NCBI GenBank assembly: GCA_029243845.1
Contig: JAQWRF010000154.1
Coordinates: forward strand, 1-5,692
Length of the DNA: 5,692 nucleotides
Direction of reading: 5' to 3'
Source of the DNA: Planctomycetota bacterium
GTDB taxonomy: Bacteria > Planctomycetota > UBA1135
The translations under genes and the position numbers were made by a program. The notes below the pieces were generated by a model. The model saw only the letters and a program-made list of their open reading frames with translations, ran no database searches and was not told the DNA's origin. Positions 1 to 5,692 of the stretch are shown here, piece by piece. Each line of letters opens with the position of its first letter. The stretch's first letter is position 1.

Positions 1-994
1 GCTAAAGGTACCCTTGATCGGCGTCGGCGACAGCAGCGAGGCCTTGCAATTACGCCATGCTGGAATTCAGACACGACTACTTATTTTAGGCACTGCGATT
101 GATTCAGAAATAGCGGCCATTCAAGAATACGACATCGAGGTCGGGGTGCATTCTGAAGTGCGTATCCAAGAGCTTGGGGTTATCGCCAAAGAGTATAATA
201 AAAAACTTGGTGTGCACTTAAAAATTGACACGGGCATGGGACGCCTTGGTATTCGTCCGGAAGCCATTTCGCGAATTACCGAAGCCTTGCGCAACAATCC
301 GATGCTTGAATTACTCGGCGTAATGAGTCACTTTGCTAGTAGCGCTGGTAGCAACGATTCCTTCACAGAAGAGCAAAACATGTTGTTCTTACAGGCGGTT
401 GACCAGATCAGATGTGCTCTGCCAGACGCCAAGTTCACCTGTCACATTGCTAACTCTGCTGCCCTGTTCACTAACGTCACTCCCCTTGGCGACGCAGTGC
501 GCACTGGCATTGCCATGTTCGGCATGCTGCCGGCAAACCTGGCACAGCACAAATTGCAGCCGGTGTTGTCGCTGCGCACGCAAATCGCTTTCTTCAAAGA
601 CGTGCCTGCCAATACACCTGTTGGATATGACTCCACCTGGGTTTCTCACACTGCGTGCCGCATTGCAACGATCCCCATTGGATATAACGATGGTGTGCCC
701 TTCCGCCTTGGATTGAGCGGCCGTTCGCAAGTGCTAGTGCGCGGCAAGCGCTGCCCAATTATCGGCCGCATTTCAATGGACTACTGCACTATCGACATTA
801 GCCACGTAAAAGATGCCGGCATTGGCGATAGGGTTACAATTATCGGCAGTGATGGCGACGAGCGTATTACTGCTCAAGATATAGCCGATCAAGCTGACAC
901 CATCGCCTACGAGATTTGTTGCCGCATCGGATCACGGGTTTCGCGACGCTATGTAGATAGCAACGTCACGCAGAAAGCACTTGCCCATGCTTAG
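1..994 (+). CDS. alr: Alanine racemase, PLP-dependent (5' end missing)
   Basis: Interconverts L- and D-alanine in the cytoplasm, supplying D-alanine for peptidoglycan. The first complete codon begins at base 2; 330 residues are visible before TAG at 992-994. Aligning by eye to the Geobacillus enzyme suggests that about 55 N-terminal residues lie upstream, including the PLP-binding lysine, so that residue cannot be checked. Visible family motifs are KIDTGMGRLG at 221-250 (its lysine matches the carbamylated Lys129 and its arginine Arg136), MSHFAS near 320-340, HIANSAA near 443 (His166 equivalent), VRTGIAMFG near 497-523 (Arg219 equivalent, contacting the PLP ring nitrogen), GYNDG near 680-694 carrying the catalytic tyrosine (Tyr265 equivalent), ISMDY near 770-784, and the typical C-terminal ending EICCRIGSRVSRRY. 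The motifs run in family order: PLP barrel first, then the C-terminal beta domain. GYNDG replaces the commoner GYADG, but the tyrosine is kept. No break is seen. The reading frame is also open from base 14 with TTG, but that is not the true start. Confidence 0.95.
   Translation, partial: LKVPLIGVGDSSEALQLRHAGIQTRLLILGTAIDSEIAAIQEYDIEVGVHSEVRIQELGVIAKEYNKKLGVHLKIDTGMGRLGIRPEAISRITEALRNNPMLELLGVMSHFASSAGSNDSFTEEQNMLFLQAVDQIRCALPDAKFTCHIANSAALFTNVTPLGDAVRTGIAMFGMLPANLAQHKLQPVLSLRTQIAFFKDVPANTPVGYDSTWVSHTACRIATIPIGYNDGVPFRLGLSGRSQVLVRGKRCPIIGRISMDYCTIDISHVKDAGIGDRVTIIGSDGDERITAQDIADQADTIAYEICCRIGSRVSRRYVDSNVTQKALAHA
981..994 (+). other. Overlap of alr stop with start of the AsmA-like gene
   Basis: The ATG at 987-989 lies inside the last codons of alr, whose TAG is at 992-994, giving an 8-base overlap; using TTG at 981 would give 14 bases. 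The sequence upstream of both starts (CACGCAGAAAGCAC) holds no good Shine-Dalgarno. Ribosomes finishing alr could restart here, so translational coupling is the likeliest way the second gene is expressed. Coupling is inferred from spacing only. Confidence 0.6.
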
Positions 995-3900
995 GCGTCT
1001 TAGTCGCCTTGCCCGCATTTCGCTAGTTGCGAGTGTATTAGTCGCGACAAGCGCTTTCGTTAGTATTCGAATTCCGCATGCCTTAATTAACTCCGCGCTG
1101 AACAGCGTTTCACCTGAACTTGAACTTATCTCTGGCAATGTCAGCTACTGCTGGAGCAACGGGCAGCTCGATGTGAGTGAAATTATTGTCCATTTCAACG
1201 GTAGTCAAGCACTAAGTGCCGAGGTAGCTCAAGTCAACATTGGTGTAAGCCCACATCGCGATACCCACCTGCTACCGACTTATATCAAAGTGGATTCAGC
1301 ACAGATCGTCATAACCTCGCAACTGCGAGAAATGCTTGAAGCCCTGCCAATGAGCAACAGTAATGTGACTGCACTAACACTAGATATTAGAGATGTTGAT
1401 GTGCAGTACGTTAGCGCGCAAAGCAAACTCATTGAATGGGAAGAATTAGCTATTGCTGGCGCGCTCGATAGCGATATCGGCAGTTTCGAGATTAGCAGCA
1501 AGTCTTTAAGGCCTACCGTTGGCGATTTACAGGCAAGGCTACACACCAACAACGGCAACAGTAACTGGGAAGCCTCAATGAGTGTGCGTGGTAGACTAAT
1601 TAATGATTGGCCGATTCTCGAAACATCCCCGTTAACGTTTGAGCACGGCTCGGTCAAAGCAGACCTTGTTGCTACTGGTGATTGGGATGGCGGATACCGT
1701 TGGCGCCTTGCAAGCGATCTTGCTTTGAAGAACCCTCGGATGGAATCACCTGCACTTAGTTTTAGCTCGTCCCGCATTAATATTTCTGGCTCCTCCGCGA
1801 CTGGACTGAATATCAGCGCCACCACAGACCTATTAGGCGACACCGTTCAGAGCACTGGGGTTTTAAGTTTTGCTGATCACGAAGGGGTCGATTTGCAGAT
1901 GGAGCATTCGATTGAAGCCATTGCCGTTAATCAAGACTTGCGACAGTGGTTGGGCAAAATAGAATCAGAGATACCTGCTTTTCTCGACGCCACACAGGCC
2001 GCCGGTACTGTGAATGCACAAGTGCTCACAAACATTCAGAACGACAGCTTTGAGTGGGCTGTTGCGATTAAGCCCAATGATCTAGATTTGGCCTATCAGG
2101 GTTTCGCCCCTACAGAGGAAACCTCCTTTTCGTTTCCGTACGCTTCGCAATTAAGTAGCGGGTATATAGCTGTCACCGAAGGCGCGCTTATTTTTCACAC
2201 TTGGGGGGAGCATGCTAATGGTTCGGTAAAAATAAACGGTGAAGTCGACTTCCGGCCGCAACTCACGGCTATAGATCTATCAATCGCAATAAACGATCTC
2301 GCGCTAGAGCAGGAAGCATACGCTAGCCTAAGCGGTAACCCCGGAATAACCGAACTGATCAGCGACCTCGGCAATCCCCATGGCGGCATTGCTAACGCAC
2401 AGGTGCGATTGTTCACCGATGGTAAGGACAGCCTAGATTACGCTGTTACCCTAGATATTTTCGATTGTGTTGCTCAGCCGAAATTCTTGCCGATGAGCGT
2501 GCAGGTTGAAAAAGCGCATATCACCATCACTGAAAACACCACTCGTTTTAAAGTAAATGCGACTGCAGCAAAATCAAGGCTAGACATTACCGGGAAAACA
2601 CATAACTACATCGACAGTGAAAATGTGCAATTAAGTGTCGGTGCTGACGGCAGCGGATGGCATCCAAACTCTGCTGAGGCTGAGATCATGTCGAGTAATT
2701 TACCGATTCCTGCCGGTCTAGCAAGCTTCCCTATCGACGGCGATTTTAAATATCGCCTAGAGATGTTATGGCCGAGCATGGATTCATATCCACAACTTAA
2801 CGCCCAGTTGTTTGCCGATGGCGCAACTGTCGATTGGCCGCAGTTCGGCATTTCATTCGACCGCATAATTACGGATAACGCCCAGCTGTACGCTGCTAGC
2901 GACAAGTTCAACTTCCACTTTGGCGAAATCGAGACTAAGGTTGATGACGGGACAATACGTGGGCACGGCAATCTTTCGCACGACTCAGCGCGTAACTACG
3001 CCACTGTTAACATGCATCAATTGCCACTAAGCAATGACTTAATCCTTGGCGCCCAGCGATTTGCTAAGCAGCAACCCTGGGGCGAACACCTAGATTGGGG
3101 TGGCGCCATAGATGGCTTTGTGCGTTTCAACCCATTGCAACCTCAACGGTTCGTGAGTGAAATCGACATGCGCCCGCTTACCATCAACGCTAAAGGGAAT
3201 CTCGAAGATTCTTACACTGTAAATGGCTTGGTAAATTTAGAGCTTAATCAAATACGATCCGATAGGCTCCAGCTGTCATCACAGAATTCTACGCTAATGA
3301 TTTACGACCTCGACGGCAAGAGGCTTAGCGATTCCTTACTGCATGTCGAAGCTGATCTTGAATCAAATCGTGGTATTGAGTTAACCTCCGATCTCCCAGT
3401 GCTGGCGGGTTCCAGGCTTGCTACAATTTTGCAAGAGCTCGGCATCAAGGGCGAGCTCAAAGCCGAAAGCCTTGGTGTTAGTGCTGACCTGAATGCCGAC
3501 GGCAGCATAACGGCTGAATTCAATGGAGACCTTGAGATATCTGATTTGCAAGTTAGCGAAGGTATCCCGCTGAATAACGGCTCTGCAATGGTCAACATCA
3601 ACAAAGCCTCATGGGCTGCAGCTACCGGGTTCTCGGCGTCGATGTCCATCACTAACGGCACCGTGCGGCTGGGGCAACTGCTGGTGCGCGGTATTCGAAC
3701 GACAGCCGAAGATGAAATCAAAGTCGATACCGACAAAGGAGGAACACTAGTCATCAACGACGAAGGGATTCGCATTGAGAATCTTAAGGCCGATTTGCTC
3801 GGTGGTGAAATAGCTGGCGGGTTTTCTTTTTTAACCAAAGAGAGTGAGACTGGCGGTTCCAAAACTGAGGCTTACGATTTCAACGTTACTCTCGAGGACA

Positions 3901-4487
3901 TCGACCTTGCCCAGATGCGTAATGACCTCAAAATTCGCGGCGCACTTTCCGGTAGATTGGAAGGTGACATCGGTATCAAAAGTCCAAGCACCTCACCTAC
4001 TGATTTCACTGGCGCGGTCAACTTATCGCTAGAAGATGCGATGCTTGGATCGGTTCCTGTCCTGAAAAACCTCTGGAAGAAATTTGGCTTTCCAGCACCT
4101 GCGATTGTTATTGATACTGGGACGCTTGCATTGGAGCTCAATGGAGATGGAAAGATGACGGTTGAGAATGTATCGCTGGATGGCACTGCTTTTGAATTCG
4201 TTGGCAAAGGCACCGCAACCATGGACAGCATGGTCAATCTTAAAATTACGATGCGCACTTTAAGTTTAATTACTCGTCTACCGGTGATTGCGGACATGCT
4301 CGACTTCTTCATTGAACAACAGGTTTATGGGCCAATTGAAGATTTGGAAGTCCGCCATCGCAGCTGGGCGAAAATAGTTGAGTGGGTAACCGACGATGAA
4401 GCTTTTGTCCCTCCAGCATTTCCACTTTGGATGCCGACTCCTGACCCACCTGAATGGAACACCTCACCAATAATTCCTGTACAATAA
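987..4487 (+). CDS. Large AsmA-like envelope protein with one N-terminal membrane anchor
   Basis: The product has 1166 residues from the ATG. The N-terminus MLRRLSRLAR is basic and is followed by a hydrophobic stretch at about residues 11-27, fitting a signal anchor with the rest in the periplasm. The body is a long run of alternating polar/apolar segments rich in Asp, Asn, Ser and Gly, as expected for the stacked beta strands of AsmA/TamB/YdbH-type proteins. No enzyme motif was found. The C-terminal part (about 917-1125) looks most AsmA-like: ADLLGGEIAGG, then LEDIDLAQM, GALSGRLEGDIGI, LGSVPVLKNLWKKFG (about 1020-1034), FEFVGKGTATMD (1069-1080) and YGPIEDLEVR (1114-1123). A 43-residue Trp/Pro-rich tail follows. 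Known relatives help lipids cross the periplasm or affect outer membrane assembly; the role here is inferred. Only two cysteines were seen (residues 55 and 494). The start is uncertain: in-frame TTG at 981 would add two residues, and neither start has a clear Shine-Dalgarno. TAG at 954-956 is the upstream in-frame stop. The subfamily cannot be fixed by eye. Confidence 0.8.
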   Translation: MLRRLSRLARISLVASVLVATSAFVSIRIPHALINSALNSVSPELELISGNVSYCWSNGQLDVSEIIVHFNGSQALSAEVAQVNIGVSPHRDTHLLPTYIKVDSAQIVITSQLREMLEALPMSNSNVTALTLDIRDVDVQYVSAQSKLIEWEELAIAGALDSDIGSFEISSKSLRPTVGDLQARLHTNNGNSNWEASMSVRGRLINDWPILETSPLTFEHGSVKADLVATGDWDGGYRWRLASDLALKNPRMESPALSFSSSRINISGSSATGLNISATTDLLGDTVQSTGVLSFADHEGVDLQMEHSIEAIAVNQDLRQWLGKIESEIPAFLDATQAAGTVNAQVLTNIQNDSFEWAVAIKPNDLDLAYQGFAPTEETSFSFPYASQLSSGYIAVTEGALIFHTWGEHANGSVKINGEVDFRPQLTAIDLSIAINDLALEQEAYASLSGNPGITELISDLGNPHGGIANAQVRLFTDGKDSLDYAVTLDIFDCVAQPKFLPMSVQVEKAHITITENTTRFKVNATAAKSRLDITGKTHNYIDSENVQLSVGADGSGWHPNSAEAEIMSSNLPIPAGLASFPIDGDFKYRLEMLWPSMDSYPQLNAQLFADGATVDWPQFGISFDRIITDNAQLYAASDKFNFHFGEIETKVDDGTIRGHGNLSHDSARNYATVNMHQLPLSNDLILGAQRFAKQQPWGEHLDWGGAIDGFVRFNPLQPQRFVSEIDMRPLTINAKGNLEDSYTVNGLVNLELNQIRSDRLQLSSQNSTLMIYDLDGKRLSDSLLHVEADLESNRGIELTSDLPVLAGSRLATILQELGIKGELKAESLGVSADLNADGSITAEFNGDLEISDLQVSEGIPLNNGSAMVNINKASWAAATGFSASMSITNGTVRLGQLLVRGIRTTAEDEIKVDTDKGGTLVINDEGIRIENLKADLLGGEIAGGFSFLTKESETGGSKTEAYDFNVTLEDIDLAQMRNDLKIRGALSGRLEGDIGIKSPSTSPTDFTGAVNLSLEDAMLGSVPVLKNLWKKFGFPAPAIVIDTGTLALELNGDGKMTVENVSLDGTAFEFVGKGTATMDSMVNLKITMRTLSLITRLPVIADMLDFFIEQQVYGPIEDLEVRHRSWAKIVEWVTDDEAFVPPAFPLWMPTPDPPEWNTSPIIPVQ
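4480..4485 (+). promoter_or_regulatory. manC: Possible -10 hexamer for a leaderless manC transcript
   Basis: TACAAT matches TATAAT at five of six positions and overlaps the stop codon of the AsmA-like gene. Seven bases after its last T is the A of the manC ATG (4492), the distance expected between a sigma-70 -10 element and the transcription start. The matching -35 position (GAACAC, 4457-4462) is poor. A single hexamer can arise by chance, so this is weak. Confidence 0.2.
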
Positions 4488-4491
4488 GCAC

Positions 4492-5580
4492 ATGCTTCAC
4501 GCCGTAATCATGGCAGGCGGTTCTGGCACCCGGTTCTGGCCAGAAAGTCGCACTGCACGACCCAAACAGTTGTTGCCCATCATGGGCGGCAAAGCAATGC
4601 TCGCAGAAACAGTCACGCGCCTTGACCCACTTATTCCTGCTGAACGCATTTGGGTGGTTACCAATGCCGCTCAAGTAGATGGCATTCGTGCTTGCTGCCC
4701 AGAATTGCCTGACAGCAATATCTTGGTTGAGCCTTGCGCGCGCAACACCTCCGCATGTGTTGGCCTAGCTGCCGCAGTAATTCATACGGCTGACGAAAAT
4801 GCAACGATGGTAGTGTTGCCAGCAGACCACGTCATCGGACCGCGCGATGAATTTCAACGCAGCCTACAAGCCGGCGCTGAAGTCGCTGAGGCTGGCGCGA
4901 ACTTTGTCACTTACGGCATCGTGCCCGACTACCCTGCCACGGGTTATGGTTACATTCAGCGCGCCGACAAACACTCTGATCCTCACGGCGTAGAGTGCTT
5001 CAACGTAGACTCCTTCAAAGAAAAACCAGATCTAGCGACCGCCGAAAAGTTTTTAGAAAGCGGCGAGTACCTCTGGAATTCCGGCATCTTCGTGTGGACG
5101 TCTTCGACTATCCTAAACGCTATTGCCGAGCACATGCCCGACCTTGATTCAGGATTGCAAAAGATTACTGCGACGGTCGGTAGCTCTGCATACCAGAGCA
5201 CCGTCGATGCCATTTATCCATCATTACCAGCCGAGCCCGTTGACATCGGTATCATGGAAAAAGTGGATAGCGTTCAAGTTTTATCTGCGCCTTACAACTG
5301 GAGCGACGTTGGCTCGTGGAAGGCCTTGTACGACGAAGTAGAGCACGATAACGACGGCAACGCTTTGGTCTTCGCCGAAGGTGGCAAGCTGCTTACGCAC
5401 GACGCAAAAGGTGTTTTAGCGTACTCCTCGTCAAAACAGTGTATTGCTGTTTTAGGCCTTGATGATATTGTTGTGGTTCACACTAAAGATGCTATTTTGA
5501 TTGCCCCGCGCGATCGAAGTGAAGAAGTTAAAAAGTTTGTGGAACAACTTAAAGCTGAAGAGCGCACCGACTTACTGTAA
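4492..5580 (+). CDS. manC: Mannose-1-phosphate guanylyltransferase (GDP-mannose pyrophosphorylase)
   Basis: Joins mannose-1-phosphate and GTP into GDP-mannose and pyrophosphate in the cytoplasm, feeding surface polysaccharides, glycoprotein glycans or GDP-fucose. The product has 362 residues. Nucleotidyltransferase motifs occur in family order: GGSGTRFWPESR...RPKQ (residues 9-26, the pyrophosphorylase signature), EPCARNTSA (80-88), VVLPADHVI (107-115, with the metal-binding Asp112), TGYGYIQ (150-156), FKEKPD (175-180), YLWNSGIFVW (193-202), VDIGIMEK (250-257) and NWSDVGSW (269-276). The last ~90 residues, including DDIVVVHTKDAILIAP, fit the short beta-helix end of the family. The length fits the single-domain type; the bifunctional AlgA/ManC type of about 470 residues carries a C-terminal phosphomannose isomerase cupin, which is absent here. 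GlmU or RmlA are less likely because of the WNSGIF and WSDVGSW motifs. ATG lies 4 bases after the preceding stop with no Shine-Dalgarno visible, suggesting coupling or a leaderless message. Confidence 0.95.
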   Translation: MLHAVIMAGGSGTRFWPESRTARPKQLLPIMGGKAMLAETVTRLDPLIPAERIWVVTNAAQVDGIRACCPELPDSNILVEPCARNTSACVGLAAAVIHTADENATMVVLPADHVIGPRDEFQRSLQAGAEVAEAGANFVTYGIVPDYPATGYGYIQRADKHSDPHGVECFNVDSFKEKPDLATAEKFLESGEYLWNSGIFVWTSSTILNAIAEHMPDLDSGLQKITATVGSSAYQSTVDAIYPSLPAEPVDIGIMEKVDSVQVLSAPYNWSDVGSWKALYDEVEHDNDGNALVFAEGGKLLTHDAKGVLAYSSSKQCIAVLGLDDIVVVHTKDAILIAPRDRSEEVKKFVEQLKAEERTDLL

Positions 5581-5586
5581 TAAAAA
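5578..5586 (+). other. Tandem TAA stops and one-codon spacer between manC and ruvX
   Basis: manC ends with TAA (5578-5580) followed directly by a second in-frame TAA (5581-5583), then AAA and the ruvX GTG at 5587. Both genes are in the same frame, so the double stop prevents readthrough into a ManC-RuvX fusion, while the short distance would suit reinitiation. The layout is read directly from the sequence; the purpose is inferred. Confidence 0.6.
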
Positions 5587-5692
5587 GTGATTGGACGCAC
5601 GCTTGCTATCGACTACGGGCTTAAACGCACCGGGTTGGCGTCATGTGATCCGATGGGTATTACTGCGCAGCCATTGCCCGCAATTGTTAGTT
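5587..5692 (+). CDS. ruvX: RuvX/YqgF-family Holliday junction resolvase-like protein (3' end missing)
   Basis: Only 35 codons are visible before the window ends. The predicted start MIGRTLAIDYGLKRTGLA matches the N-terminus of the YqgF/RuvX RNase H-like fold: a first beta strand ending in the catalytic-type aspartate (Asp9 in AIDYG), then the K-R-x-G-x-A turn. SCDPMGITAQPLPAI follows, like the DP.G.TA.PLP.I pattern of the family. Members are cytoplasmic and have been linked to processing of 16S rRNA 5' ends and to Holliday junction resolution; the exact role here is inferred from the family. The GTG start is well supported, because TAA at 5581-5583 is in the same frame and only AAA lies between that stop and GTG. 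No Shine-Dalgarno is seen. The gene lies 6 bases after manC in the same frame, so it is probably co-transcribed and reinitiated from manC. Confidence 0.85.
   Translation, partial: MIGRTLAIDYGLKRTGLASCDPMGITAQPLPAIVS

Noticed and set aside
333..716. A + strand open frame inside alr in another frame
   Set aside because: The alr frame carries all the family motifs here; the other frame gives a Cys/Ser/Leu-rich product with no motif.
3436..3459. Inverted repeat GAGCTC...GAGCTC within the AsmA-like gene
   Set aside because: GAGCTC is itself a palindrome, the two copies sit in the middle of coding sequence, and no T-run follows, so a terminator or regulatory hairpin is not supported.
3302..3862. 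A 186-codon open frame on the minus strand inside the AsmA-like gene, and similar antisense frames at 1280-1843, 2606-2971 and 3872-4312
   Set aside because: They lie fully inside a convincing + strand gene, their Ser/Leu/Pro-rich translations match no family I know, and they look like by-products of codon use on the coding strand.
4309..4674. A minus-strand open frame crossing the AsmA-like/manC junction
   Set aside because: It is opposite the highly conserved N-terminal signature of the guanylyltransferase and shows no recognisable domain.
5576..5581. TGTAAT as a possible -10 element just upstream of ruvX
   Set aside because: It is made from the manC stop region, its match to the consensus is weaker than the manC case, and the implied start falls inside the GTG codon.
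1..5692. Search for tRNA, CRISPR, insertion sequence ends, long direct repeats or a riboswitch
   Set aside because: Nothing was seen by eye, and coding sequence fills all but about ten bases of the window.

Overview
The window looks like an ordinary piece of chromosome from a Gram-negative bacterium. Four genes lie head to tail on the + strand and fill almost every base: the 3' part of an alanine racemase gene (alr), a complete gene for a very large AsmA-like envelope protein, a complete mannose-1-phosphate guanylyltransferase gene (manC type), and the first 35 codons of a RuvX/YqgF-family gene. No RNA genes, mobile elements, CRISPR arrays or long repeats were seen, and no gap between genes exceeds 6 bases.

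Organism: an AsmA-like protein and a GDP-mannose enzyme point to a cell with an outer membrane. The start of the guanylyltransferase (MLHAVIMAGGSGTRFWP), the racemase's GYNDG version of the usual GYADG motif, the absence of clear Shine-Dalgarno sequences, and the manC-ruvX adjacency remind me of Planctomycetota, perhaps the Pirellulales. This rests on recalled family resemblance and was not checked by any search; base composition is roughly balanced and does not decide it.

Layout: alr (1-994, 5' end cut by the window edge) overlaps the AsmA-like gene (987-4487) by 8 bases if the ATG is used. That gene is followed after 4 bases by manC (4492-5580). After a tandem TAA TAA and one AAA codon, ruvX starts at a GTG (5587), in the same reading frame as manC. 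This spacing suggests one transcription unit with translational coupling. A TACAAT hexamer at 4480-4485, placed so that transcription would start about at the manC ATG, is a speculative internal promoter for a leaderless manC message.

How the genes could work together: alr makes D-alanine for peptidoglycan, the AsmA-like protein is probably an inner-membrane-anchored periplasmic protein acting on lipid traffic or outer membrane assembly, and manC makes GDP-mannose for surface glycans. Three of the four therefore touch the cell envelope. RuvX is a nuclease-fold housekeeping protein that probably shares only the transcript. The least understood item is the 1166-residue AsmA-like protein. I found no sign of a new defence, mobile or regulatory system.
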